From: Favolaschia claudopus
Taxonomy: Eukaryota; Basidiomycota; Agaricomycetes; Agaricales; Mycenaceae
Length of the DNA: 64,000 bases
Assembly: GCA_037176885.1 (NCBI GenBank)
Contig: JAWWNJ010000009.1
Coordinates: 2,914,001 to 2,978,000 of the forward strand
Reading direction: 5' to 3'
Shown: positions 10,184-21,631 of the stretch, piece after piece
Position numbering within the stretch: position 1 is the stretch's first letter
How the letters are laid out: the number at the start of each line of letters is the position of its first letter
Program-made: the position numbers and the translations under genes
Notes under the pieces: generated by a model
What the model was told of the DNA's origin: nothing
Databases searched by the model: none
What the model saw: only the letters and a program-made list of their open reading frames with translations

Positions 10184-12487
10184 TTAATTCCAGCCTCTCT
10201 TGTATTGAGTGATCTGAACGACTATCTTCAGATTTCACGTCCCCCATACAAGAGAGGGTGAAACGAGCCTACTCTGGAACCCACCTCAGCCGCTAAGGTT
10301 ATACATGACCCGATTCTCTCGCTGGGCAGATGCTAGCAGCTCAGGTACGACGTCCTTGGATCGGCGATGCATCCGAAGCGTCTTCTCAGAGCAGAGACGA
10401 CGGCGACTGTGGAGGGTTAGGAGCTGATCCATCTCTGGAATTACGGTCCGTATTTGGTCCGTATACGTTTCGAAATTTCACAAGTGAGCATTCAACAGCA
10501 TTTACAAGCATAACTCGAAGCTCATATGTATAATGTAAGTAGCCTTCACTCGCTCGCTCTTGGTCATACTCACTGACTTCCCTTGGAACACATACGAGTA
10601 GGTTCTCAGCGGCTCTTCTCGCAGAAGGTCTCGTTGATGGGCCTACATCTTACATATGGCTCCGTTGACCCGAGTTCGACGCCAATGTCGTCAACTCATA
10701 GAGAATAGCGAAACCGCGTGCGCGCACGATGTTCCGGCGGGAGGCACACGTCTGGCTTGTGCGTTCTTGTATCCGGCGGCGAGGGAAGAGGTGCTGCGCT
10801 CGCCTGTGTGTGGGGTGAGTGGATCTATGCAGGCGTGAAGCATATGAATGCTGACGTGCGACTTCTAGTGCCTTGAGCGCATGACATAGGAGGAGTGAAG
10901 GCTCGCTACTCCCCGCCCTGAATTCGCGTCCCCGTATGATCATCTCTCATACCCTCGATAGCCAGCTTGCCATCCCGTACTCCCACACGCCTCGCGTCTG
11001 ACCGCGGGTGTAATTTATGACCCATATACCCGAAATCGCGAGTGTCCACGCTCGAGAGAGTCTCTGTACGCGCGCAGAGGCCGCCTCGCGACATGGAGCT
11101 GGGGAGGTGGGAATCGGGGGCGCACGACGGACAGGAGGAGATGCTTCTCAGCACATAGCGGCCTCAAGGAAGGGCAGAATGCGTGAATGGTGACGAAGAG
11201 AGACGCGTCTCGATTCTTGGGATATCCTACTTACTCTGAGTTAGGGAGAGAACATCGATTCTACCCGGGTCGCCGGCTAGTGCGTTCTGTATTGGGATGA
11301 AGATACTTTGTTTTGCCTGTAACTCGGTATAAGACGACGTAGACGTGACCGAAACTCGTAGGTATGTACCCTCGCAATTCTTGGCTACATAGTGTAGCTT
11401 GTGCCATTGACCAATTCTTTCTGGCTCTCTCACCACTGTTACTGTTAGTGCACCTTACGAGCATACGGTGATTGTCTAAATTTGATTAGTACAGTATCTT
11501 CAAATTCCCCATTCTCATGTTCTCATCAAATCCTCCCCTGCAGACTTCAAGACGTACTTTCGGGAGCATTCCCGGTTGTCCTTATCACCCCCGTTCATCA
11601 AATATACCCCCGTTGTTCAACGCTTCTTCGACTCGCTGATGAACTCTTTGCGCAAACCCTCAAGATTCGCAGTGACTGTCTCGATTTAGCATCCCACTGC
11701 GCTCTAACCTATTTTGACAGACCAAGTTAAGATTGGCCTGAGTCTGGCTGATTGAAGGCCTCCCTTCCACCACGTTTGCACCACATTGATGACACGACGA
11801 AGGTTCGAGTTTGGCTTCGGGCCTCCGAGTCTGACCGGATCTGAAGTTCCTTCGAATTCGTCTTCACCCTTGACCATACTCCTGGTACCTGGTCCCGTGC
11901 GTTTAAACTTGGTGTTTCTCACCCGAACATTGGCCACTTACGTTAGGAGCATTCCGAACCGACTACTTCCAACTTCTCTGAGTCGACCGGCTATATGATG
12001 AAATCTTCGACCCGAAAGTCAATCCGAGGTGCGAGCTCGGGGGGAGGATGCCGCGAATGTTCAAACCCTCAAAAAACCGGTAACCTTTGCGATCTACTTT
12101 TGGACACGGACGTGCGGTGTTACGCGTGAAATGGTTTGCTCACGTTCATCTGACCAGAGCAAAAGCATTTTCACCTCGTGGCTCGTTGACGCTCGTAAAT
12201 TACTCTTTGACATTGCTTTGACATGAATGAACGTGTCCCAACACTGCTTTGAGCGGACATTGGTTGTCCCCGGACGTCACGGTGCACGCCGATCTGGCGT
12301 GAAAGCTAATAATGCCCATAAGACGGTGAATACACTCTGTCTAATTTTATTGGTTCACACTGAACATTCATTATAAACCAAGGCCGTCCGTTCTAAAATG
12401 TCGAGTCCGTTCGTCGCTTGATACCCCGAAGAAAACGATACCATTCGCGTTGAGCACCATATGGCACAGTTACGAGTTTTCTTTCTT
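10184..12487. other. no supported gene
   Basis: Frames of 60-97 codons occur on both strands but overlap each other, lack domains and do not splice into a longer product that I can recognise. I cannot exclude a small lineage-specific gene around 11480-11730. Confidence 0.35.
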
Positions 12488-14193
12488 ATGATTTTATATG
12501 ATGCTCAATGTTCGACTAGGACTCTTTCAGTTCCAGAATCAGTGTATCCCAAACTCGTTGGGTTGGATCTTGAGCGAGTTTTTCATTGATGTCCCATGTA
12601 TCACCTCCCATGCTGCGTTTCAGTTACACACTGTGGAAAGGTTGGCTCGACGACAAGAAATTTGGATGGGGCTTGCAGACAATCGAAGACTGCCTCGAAC
12701 GTTCTGGTAACGTTCTCAGGGATAAAGGGTACTTTTGTCCTCGGATCTTGCCCTTGAAACGTCCCGTGTTCTTATAATTTGACTGTCAGCAATGGCAACA
12801 ATTCCGTCACTCTGTTCCCGGAAGTCGACAAAATTATCACGGATCTTGCAATGCGGAATGTACAAATTGCGCTGGTCTCCCGCAATACCAGCCGAGCATT
12901 GCAAGTGTTCTCTTTATTCCGTTCACTACGATCTCATGTTTTGCCATGAAGGTGCAACCGAGCACTTTGGCATTTCCAAGCTACGGATCCAAAAACTCAC
13001 CAGCGCAAAGGCATCATTTTTTTCGCCAAATACAGCGAGATCTATCCAGGTGAGTTCCGTCAAGTAAATCATCCCATCCAGGAAATCGTTTTACTATCTT
13101 GTTGCGAAGAGTCGAAAACCAATCATTTCCGACACATTCAAGAATGGAGTGGGTTTCAATACTCTGATATGGTGTGTGATGCAAGTTTTAACCCTATACC
13201 AGTTTAATTCATTGGATATATCAGATCCTCTTCGACGACGAGGCTCAAAACAATGTCGTCGAGCGCGAGCTAGGCAAGCTGCACATGTTTCCTCCGACAG
13301 ATTTACGTATTCTAACCTTGTCGCTGTAGGAGTGACGTTCAAAGCGCTCCGCGACGGAGCAGGCTTGACCTGGGACAGATATCAAGAGGGTCTTGCTCTG
13401 TGGCGACGTAACAAATACATCAGCCGATGCCGTCCTCATCCAGATAGTCAGCTACTTCCCAAACCTAAATTTATAGGTTGGGTGGGAACCGACACCAAGA
13501 CCATGGAGCGATATCGGCACGGTCAGAGGAGGTTGGAATATAGCCGTCCTGCACGGTACGGGTATGGGATGTACTTGTCAGACGATCCCAATGTGTCAGT
13601 GATAAACCTGTTATTTGAACGTTGGCTGATTGATATCTCTGCGTTTAGCGCAATGCATTTTGCAGGCTGGGGAGGTGTCGGTCAGTCAACTAGGCAGACA
13701 GGAGATATGTATATCTGTGCCATATATGCCAGGGACGGAGAACTTTTTGACCGGATTCCGAAAGTACGCGGCACTTGCATCTTTTGTTTTCATCTTGTTA
13801 ATGAGGTGTTGCGCACAGTTCTGGGTATCCGAAAGCGGCCAATATCAAACTGACAATCTGCATAATAACGAAGCAGACGTGGCATGGGCGCAGGAAAACC
13901 GTGATGAATTTATCGCGCGTAACTATGGGAAATTGAAACCCTACATCCTGCTCTCCAGACATCATAACATGATAAGGGCTGGCGGAGGCAGATTCAACGA
14001 AATGGTGGTGTATCCACAGCTGCAGGATACATTGTTCTACGCCGGCCAAGTGTGGCGTGCCGAACATTTTCGTGCTGCTCGTGACCTACCCCGGCTCGTC
14101 TCCTTCACGGACTTTGTTAACAACGGGTCCATTGATATACCAAGGGAAACCTATGTAGACTTTGGCAAAAACGGCGAGGTAATGTATAAGTAG
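12488..14193 (+). CDS. MDP-1-like HAD phosphatase fused to ADP-ribosyltransferase-like domain (copy B)
   Basis: Nine exons (12488-12573, 12624-12728, 12790-12900, 12952-13049, 13110-13171, 13225-13273, 13330-13594, 13649-13763, 13819-14193) give 421 aa, same exon order as copies A and E. The family start codon is GTG here (12542), so I extend 18 codons to the in-frame ATG at 12488; this start is uncertain. HAD motifs: LDLDYTLW, LVSRNTSRAL, SKTNHF, ILFDDEAQN, all complete. ART-like motifs: GWVGT, RPARYGYGMYLSDDP, AMHFAGW, LSRHHNM and RFNEMVVYPQLQ. Three introns (1, 3 and 6) begin with GC instead of GT (GCGAGT, GCAAGT, GCAAGC). An unspliced reading of intron 6 keeps the frame open upstream, so automatic gene callers may miss the HAD half. 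It stands between copy A and the kinase-type copy. Confidence 0.8.
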
Positions 14194-14942
14194 TGGTCCT
14201 TGTAGGGGTCGCAATACCAGTTTGAGATCGCGGATGGTTTGCTATATTTGCGTAATTTGTAGCAAGCTGTTGCACAATATTTGACCCCAATCTGTCTGAA
14301 CTCGTACAATTCGCAACGGCTTTATCGAAGCTTTATCTTTTGGTCCTGCGGAATTTGCGGCTGACAGACACTCTCGCCGAGATGACCGATCGGCGATCGA
14401 TGCCGAACGTCAACCAAGCATGAGGCGGAAACGCGATCACATGATGACAACAGGCAAAAATAAGCCATGAAACGAGCTCAACTCAATAAGCACCTGGGTT
14501 TCGTTTGGCAAAAACTCAACCATGTTAGGTCCACGACAAAAAACCTGCGTTAACTCAAGTTCCCCATTGAAAATCGTGGTTGTGTCAATAAACTTAAAAC
14601 GATGTCCGTCAGATTAGTGCTCTCGCAATGTGGAGACCTTCGGAGGCGAGGTGACTTCACCTTGGCTCCATTAATTTGTACGGCGTCGGATCAACAATTG
14701 AAGAAAAGTGATTTTACAATGCCGTGGGCAAAAGTAGGCGCAACTCGAGAATAAAAAAGATACTTAGCCACAAAGACGCGTGAGAGTTGGATCAATCACC
14801 GGAAAAGACAATAGCCTACTCTCGTTTTGATCTGTAACCGTTCAAGCTACTCCTTAATACCCAGGACCAAGTGATGCCTCAATAGACGCGGAACGTTTCG
14901 AACAGCACTGCAGGCATGCCTAACATTTTTTAACTAAGTATG
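14194..14942. other. no gene seen
   Basis: This spacer lies between the convergent ends of copy B and the kinase-type paralogue. No repeats or open frames of note were found. Terminators are not recognisable from sequence here. Confidence 0.4.
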
Positions 14943-15245
14943 TCAAGGCCAAGTCAATAGGATAACAGTCGTCTGACGCCAATTAACGTCTCTGCCACCA
15001 CGGTAGGTCTTCCCGAAGCCCAGCAAGATCCTCCACCTTAATAACTCCCCGCCGCACGTACGCTTCATACTCTGTCCTGACCATCCATGAAATCCAGTGT
15101 ATCCTCTAACAACGGCGTTGGAATACGAAGAAATCATAGGTTTTGTTCTCACGAATTGCTGTCGCGTATACACCGCATTTTTTTCTTGATCCACCCAGGG
15201 AGCTCCATCATTTCCCCGAACATAGTGAACCCCATCCCATGTCAT
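14943..15245 (-). other. 100-codon open frame downstream of the kinase-like domain
   Basis: A minus-strand frame (containing SYSNAVVRGYTGFHGWSGQS) begins where the kinase frame stops and overlaps it by a few bases. It reads protein-like and may be the displaced C-terminal tail of the kinase-type paralogue, reached through another frameshift or an intron I could not place. It has no domain that I recognise. Confidence 0.35.
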
Positions 15246-16995
15246 GCGTACCGCAATACCCCTTCAAAATGTTGATCAGGGATTGAGTGAGCCGATGCAT
15301 AGGTCATTGACACCCACCAGTCGAATAGATGTGCTTTGATAGGTCGATCCCCTCGCATCTCGAACATGACATTTGCTAGATGAGGGTCACTGAAATCGAT
15401 AGAATGAGATGTGTTGCCATACAAAAAAAATGCTGAACACGGGACCAATGTTCAATACCATATGCTTGAACTATCTCTTCGATGGCATCCACGACAAGAT
15501 GAAATGCATCCTTCAGTTGAATGGGGCGGTTGGAGGCGACGTGATGACGGAGAGGCCTTGGGCACCACATCGAAGGTTTGGACATTTTGCTTATGGCAAG
15601 TTCTGTACAATAATTAAGGATATGTGGGCGAGTTATGTCTGCAATTGTTCTCTGGCAAAGAAAACCTTGATATGCCTGCGTAGTCCACAGAGGCACTCCT
15701 TGCGCCCTTGACATGACAAGCCATCCGGTGAAATTCGCGGGATCTTGAGGCGTTCTTAACTGCGATACGGCTTTGAGATTTCGGAACTCAAACGCCCACA
15801 TCTTGATGTCACGGAGCACTTCCGGTTCCCGAGAAGGCGTAAGCTGATCTACACCTCGACCCGCCACAATTAGCTCGTAAACTTGACTGAACAGCTGCTG
15901 AAATTGAGGGGCCCAGTTGTTGAAGATTTTAACAACTGCGTCCGGGGTGCTAGCGTGCTCGTACACGGTGCCAAACTTCCCCGAGCCCAGTTTTCTGCCA
16001 AGGGAGGGCAATCCTGCTGTTAGATATGGATAAGAATTGAGGGCAGTATGAGGTTATGAGCATACAGTAATTTCTGCGGTCAAAAAATCCAGCAGATGGA
16101 GTGAATGCTAGCGGCAATGAGATTGATGCTGTGAGTCGACTCCACCGCTTTGACTTCCAGGAGGCTAGGCCATCTCGATAGTCATTCCATGTCAGACCAT
16201 CGTGTAAATGCTTGAAAGATACCCCTTGCAAATTTAAATATGAGACAGTGGGAGAATCGAAACAACCCACGCACCGAGTTTTGTTTCGGTCTCCCTATCC
16301 ACTGCATTTGCAGAAAAGAATATCTGTGGGTCTGTGTAAGCTATTTCTTGCGGCATAAGAGTTGAAGTCTCGCCATGTCGGCGTATTCCAACCCGCTCCA
16401 ATCCCCGATTCTTTGAAAGTGCTTGATTTTTGATGCTGTGTCGATCGACGCATCATGAACAAGGTTCATTATGAGAATGGGATGGTTCACCGTTATAGAC
16501 TTCATCGTATTGGACAAAAAAAATGATCGGTTTGAGCTTCCAGGTCTTGGGGTCGAGAGTTTTGCAATACCACAGCGCCCTGTCGCATCTAAATTTTATT
16601 CGGAACATTGCTTTTCAAGACATCGAAAAAGTGTACAATTCCTTGTCGGTATTCCCGGCAACGATTGCAATCCGAGCCCCTTTGGCTGCGATCTCGGTGA
16701 TGATGTGGGGAACGTCGGGGTACAAAATTACGACGTCCCGGTTATATCTGGGTTTCAAGACGTAAGAGCTCCGAGTCGGCACTGATGGACTAAGGCGTAC
16801 CTCTTATCTACAATTGTGGAAGCCCCTACCAGTGCTAAATCGTCCGGTACAAGACGACTGGGGCGTCCTGGCGACTGGTTTTTCAATACCCCTCGCCAAA
16901 AGGTATAACTGTAAACCCAGTCAGCAGAACTTGAGCTTAGAAGCAAACGTGCTGGCTTACTCGAGGTCGAAGGCAATAAGGCGGGGAAAATTCAT
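15242..16995 (-). pseudogene. MDP-1-like domain fused to protein-kinase-like domain, frameshifted (copy F)
   Basis: Exons 16961-16995, 16801-16908, 16637-16747, 16491-16588, 16374-16435, 16275-16323, 16066-16224 and 16016 downward reproduce the HAD exon layout of the family. Motif I is intact (AFDLDYTFW), but motif II reads IVAGNT and motif IV reads IFFSANAVD, so both acidic residues of motif IV are gone. From about residue 215 the protein changes to a kinase-like domain: KLGSGKFGTVYE (glycine loop), VVKIF (ATP Lys), FSDPHLANVMF (catalytic Asp and Asn) and HLFDWW (DFG equivalent). A run of eight T at about 15422-15429 breaks the frame between VQHFF and the catalytic loop. Either one base was lost or the homopolymer is miscalled. 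The fifth intron has a GC donor. Confidence is high for the fusion, lower for whether it is dead. Confidence 0.7.
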
Positions 16996-17446
16996 GGAGT
17001 GGTAGATGGGACGTGGAATGCGCGGAGAGCTTTTGCAAGTTTTTCGAAAATGAGGTAGTCTCTTGCACAGACTCAAACTCGATAACTCGTTACAAACATG
17101 AGGTCAAGGTCAAGGTTAAGGGTACCAGCACGTCAAAACCGTGACAACCTCACATCAATACGGCATATGACTCAAAGTCTTGGCTCCAACACCTCCACGT
17201 TGTTACCGCACGCCACTATCCGCACAGCAAGAGGCAGCAAGTTTCCCTGAAGCCTACTTCAGCAGATCTTCGAATCTCTCCGTCAGAAGTCAACAGTGGA
17301 AATATTCAAATCTTCATTGGCCGATCTTCAAGTTGGGCTTCCACCGGGAGCGACCGGGCAATACATAAATGAAACATGTGCCACACTGGAAGTGCGTTGT
17401 ACTGTTGCTCGAGTTGGGCTGAGCTCGCTATTCTGTCTCCATCTTC
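16996..17446. other. divergent intergenic region between copies F and C
   Basis: The region separates the ATG of copy F (minus) from the proposed ATG of copy C (plus), so it must hold two promoters. No clear TATA box or other motif was identified. Open frames here have no similarity to known domains. Confidence 0.4.
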
Positions 17447-18403
17447 ATGGCGCCTTACCTGTGAGTACGAGGCCATTCCTTGGGCGCTGCTCAACAGAAA
17501 ACAGGCATCGCGATAACTTGTATCCGAGTATTGTTGCCTTTGAACTCGAGTAAGCTCGTTTTCGTATCCAGATTCTAGAGCAATGTAGTTGACCCGGAAT
17601 TTCTTCGACTGTTGCTTAGCGATACGATCTGGAACGGTCGGCTCGACGCACAGTACTTTGGAAGGAACTGGAAGCCAATCGAGGAATGTCTTGAATGGAC
17701 GAATGGAATCGTGAGGGATAAAAGGTACGCGCTTTCCCGAATTTTGGTATCATCTGTCAAAACTTCGCGATCTAGCAACCACGGAAATGTTTTGTCCCTC
17801 TGCGACGAACTCGGCGACATCATTGGGGACCTCGAGACTCACAATGTCGAAATTGCTATTGTATCTAGCAACACGAACAAAGCCTTGTAAGTGTGATGGT
17901 TCCAATGCCTCGCAATCAATTGTGCTTCATGGCCATATAAACAGGTGCGATCGTGCCCTTTATCTTTTCAAAGCCAGACACCCAGCGAGCGGAGAGTGGA
18001 CACCCATCATCTACTTCGTTAAATATGACGAAGTGTATCCAGGTGAGCACTCCTTGTATTGTCCGTTACGGGTGATGGGGTAATAACTGTGATGCAAAGC
18101 ATCCAAGGTCGAGCATTTCAAGAGACTCAGGAATTACAGTGGATTCGATTTTTCTGACATGGTATGTTCATTCGGATTGGGAGTGAGAAACACGTATTCT
18201 ACTAGCACTGTCAGATCCTCTTCGATTGCGATTCTTCTAGTAGAGTAGTTGAGAACGAGCTAGGTTTGCATTGTGCGATCTTCAATTGGATATGCTGATG
18301 CTATTTTTTAGGAGTGACATTCAAGGCCGTTCAGAGCGAGGGACTAAAATGGAATACATATATGGAGGCGCTCAATGCCTGGCGCAGAAAACTTCCTGGG
18401 TGA
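17447..18403 (+). CDS. MDP-1-like protein without ART domain, likely catalytically impaired (copy C)
   Basis: Proposed exons are 17447-17460, 17505-17549, 17620-17724, 17776-17886, 17945-18042, 18100-18161, 18215-18263 and 18312-18403, encoding 191 aa. The family start codon position is TTG, but a 14-nt first exon (ATGGCGCCTTACCT then GTGAGT) joins in frame and supplies an ATG. HAD motif I is FELDDTIW, so the nucleophile Asp is Glu. Motif II is IVSSNTNKAL, motif III KYDEVYP and SKVEHF, motif IV ILFDCDSS with the second Asp replaced by Cys. The protein stops at LNAWRRKLPG, exactly where the full-length copies enter the ART domain. Sequence after 18403 shows no ART motifs. It may be an expressed pseudo-phosphatase or a decaying copy. 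Confidence 0.6.
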
Positions 18404-19000
18404 AGAGTGTTGACGATACTGTATATTTTCGCCAAACTGTCCACTCTGTATCAACATGTATCACATCTTCGTCTTCCTCCAAGCCTGTTCTCTAGTGGAG
18501 CTCCGCTGACAGCGTCTTTGTGGAACCTGTTGAAGAAGCCAACTACAACGGCGCCACTGTTCCAAAGAAAATTCAAAAACCTCCGCGACAAGTCATTTGG
18601 ACCGCCATATCCGCGACCACCCTTCGCCAAGTTCCAACTGACTGGCGCAACAAACCTGCATTCCAACTCTCATCCGCATGCCAGCCTCCTGTGATCCAAT
18701 TATGAATGAAGATAAGTTCCGGGAGGGTTTCGGGCACAGCCGTACTATGTCTGCCATTCGAAGACTCTGGTGAGATGCAACTTTTACCTCCGCCTCGTGC
18801 AATCGATCAAGTTGATAGATACACCGTATGTTCCAATGTCAACGTTCGAGGGATGCACGATGTCTGTTTCTCTCAGTGCGATCACCACGCCTCTTTGATA
18901 GTGGCCGCGATTGAAATTCTCCGTCTTCTGCTTTGAGCATTATAAAAACTCAACGTTCCTTCATACCACCTCGAGGTTACTTTCACTTCGTCTACGCTCA
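18404..19000. other. spacer between copies C and D
   Basis: Short overlapping frames at 18407-18705 on both strands have no domain. I looked for remnants of the ART domain (GWVGT, RPARYG, NEMVVYP) and found none, so the ART half of copy C was removed rather than frameshifted. Confidence 0.45.
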
Positions 19001-19936
19001 ATGGTGTAAGGTTAGATTTCTCCGCACACGATCCTTGTGGCTCAAACAGCATTAATTGACAAGGTACCCTAAACTCGTTGTATTCGGTCTCGAGTGAGTT
19101 TCTGTCGACATTTTCTCTAATTCTAACTAACAGTGTGCAAGCAACACGCTCTGGAAAGGCAGTCTTGATGAGTCGCGATTCGGAAAGGGAGCCTCCGCGT
19201 TTCCTGTTACCAAAGACAATCTCGAACTTGATCCTCAAAATTCGTTGACTGTAAGGGATAGAAGGTATTCTGAATTTCCGGTGTCTCCCCAGTTTCAACT
19301 GATTCTCGTATCATCAGCGACCACAGTGTTTCGCTCGAACTTTTCCCCGACGTTCCCGGTATTATCGGACAACTCCACGACAACAATGTCCCTATTGCGA
19401 TCGTTTCACGCAATCCTCACAAAGACATGTACGCTATTCATCGATTTCTTGCCTTATATTTACTAAGATCACCATCAGGTCCGACCGAGCACTTTACTAT
19501 GTCAAAGCCCAGGACGAAAAAGGATCTCCGGCCCAATCGATCATTCACTGCGTCAAATACGACGAGGTCTATAATAGTACATTATCAACCTCAGTAGTTC
19601 AACGCAATGAATTCACTCACTGTGCCCTTCACAGGTTCCAAGACGGAGCACTTTGGGAAGATCAAAGGCTGGAGCCAGTTGGACTACTCGAATATGGTAC
19701 GTCCTTCGCGCTGAGTGAGTTGCACACGACCATTAATCGGCTTGGGACAGCTCTTCTTCGACGGCGAGCCACAAGAACAGGACGACCATGTCGACGGTCT
19801 GCAATTTCCTGAATGCTTTGACTATCTAGGTTGACATCAAACCCCATTTCTAGGATTGAAGGTCATCAACTTGCCAGATTCTGAAGGCTTGACGCGTGCA
19901 AAGTTTGACGATGCCATTGAGAAATGGCCGATCTGA
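19001..19936 (+). CDS. MDP-1-like stand-alone protein with mutated nucleophile (copy D)
   Basis: Exons 19001-19005, 19064-19093, 19142-19264, 19318-19428, 19479-19576, 19635-19696, 19751-19829 and 19854-19936 give a 196-aa frame. The first exon would be only 5 nt (ATGGT followed by GTAAGG); it is needed because the family start position is AGG here and an in-frame stop lies just upstream. HAD motif I is VFGLDNTLW: the nucleophilic Asp is Gly. Motif II is IVSRNPHKDM, motif IV LFFDGEPQE. The product ends DDAIEKWPI, about where ordinary MDP-1 proteins end. Without the nucleophile it should not be a HAD phosphatase. A binding or regulatory role, or pseudogenisation, is possible. Confidence 0.6.
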
Positions 19937-21631
19937 AACTCTAGGTATCGACAAATATACGATAGGTTTTTTGAACATACTGAGTAGTAGCTTCCTTGTA
20001 CTCATTAATGTCGGTTTATCATTGTCTGAATCTCTGTGAATATTAGAAAGTCTCTGACAACCACTGCTGCTAATATTCAGTTCAATGCTGATATTTTAAT
20101 TGCGCGGGACGGATAAGAGTCGATGTAAGTACTCGCGACAGAGGTGAGAGGGATCTCTGGCGCGTTTGTAGCAGATGTCGGGGCGACGCATGTCGTGGTA
20201 CGGGACAGAAAGTAGGCTCAATATTTGGCTCACCCATTGCTTGTATTGTATATTGTTTGGTTGATTTGATGCGCACAGACCTCGTACTCAAAGAGAATCG
20301 GCACACTTCCAAAATTAGCAGGAGTGCCCGGTGCCGTACTCTTTCGGCACATGTGCCGCATTTGCACGCGGTGTGCCGCATCTCAGATGTGTGTCCGCCG
20401 TCGGTCCGCCGCGTCACACCCTCCACCTCCGTGCATCACCCCCTAGGTCTCACTGGCAGCACGTAGCAGCATGCCAACACCAACCCAACGATTGTTACAG
20501 CCGATACACCCTGCCAGCACAGCTTGGGCTTTTGCTTCCCTTCGACCTTCTTGCGCTCTTCGACGACATCGGAGCTATATTTATACACTAAGTATGCGAT
20601 CCTCTACCTGAAAGATTCTGTGCCTTAGTTGTGCCTTGTTCGTCAAAACGATCAATTCCGCCCCTGTAGGCTGTAGCGCACATTGCCTCCCTGCACTGAT
20701 CTGCACCGTGCCGATGCTCGCGATTGCATACAATGCATAGCCTATTTCCACTACCTCTCACCACTGTCTACCGTTACTTTCACGGCGCTAGGTTGGCGCT
20801 AGGTCTTCTGGTTCATGTGCTGCTTCTCTGAAATCGGCCTTGACAATGATAGCGCATACCTGGAATCCAGGAACCTCGATGAGTCGATGGTCTGGAACAT
20901 TCCAGCATGTTTCCCCATCTCCTTATCACTCACCGCTGATCTTGCGTCTCCAGCCGGCGCTGTTCGTGTATTCCGCCTGAACCACGACACTACTCAAGAT
21001 GGAAGGAAGGAAGGCAGAAGTCGAATTGACTGCGGACATGTCACGGTTAACGTTGGCAATGGACCAGGTTGGTTCAGGGTTCGATAGCAGCATTGGATGT
21101 GCCAGTGGTGGAGGCGGAGATGAACTTGAAGGGGGGCTTGGAGCCTCGGAGGGGCTTTCGAGCCGTGCCATATGTGGGCTTCTGTTTAGCGCACGTATCA
21201 GGCCTTAGGCTTCGACTGCAAAATTTTGCTATCCACCTACTAGTACGTATGTCAATACTGCATCTCGACTATTTGCACATACAAATTCTGGAAGTTCTAA
21301 TTGCATCGAGACAATACAACACCCCGTCCCAGATTTCTATGGCGGTCTCAAGGCGGTCTGCAGAGTGCCAAATAGTAAGTAAACTCCATTCATAGACAAT
21401 TACCTATAACGACTATGACTGTTCCTGGCGCTATCTGGAACTTCATAGAAATCCGGAAGGGGCCTTCCGTGCCTCATGCCAGGAATACATACCGGACGTC
21501 CGGAGTATATCATAGAACGCTGGGTTTTTCATGGTGTGTGAGCTCCATGGACGTATTTAATGGCTGTAGTTCGATGGAGGGGATTTCGAGTCCGCAGAGT
21601 GAAATAACTCAAGCCTCGTAGACGCTCCTCC
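19937..21631. other. no supported gene
   Basis: Frames of 60-114 codons overlap on both strands with no domain. The stretch 20330-20420 is rich in TGTGCCGCAT-like words. A frame at 20815-21087 is open but unrecognised. The region separates the HAD-only copies from copy E. Confidence 0.35.

Noticed and set aside
13149..13330. Long open frame running from 13149 into the ART domain of copy B, which suggested a different N terminus
   Set aside because: It reads through introns 5 and 6. The spliced model restores the HAD motif IV and matches the exon lengths of copies C and E.
18404..18705. Remnant ART domain after copy C
   Set aside because: No GWVGT, RPARYG or NEMVVYP-like peptide in any frame.
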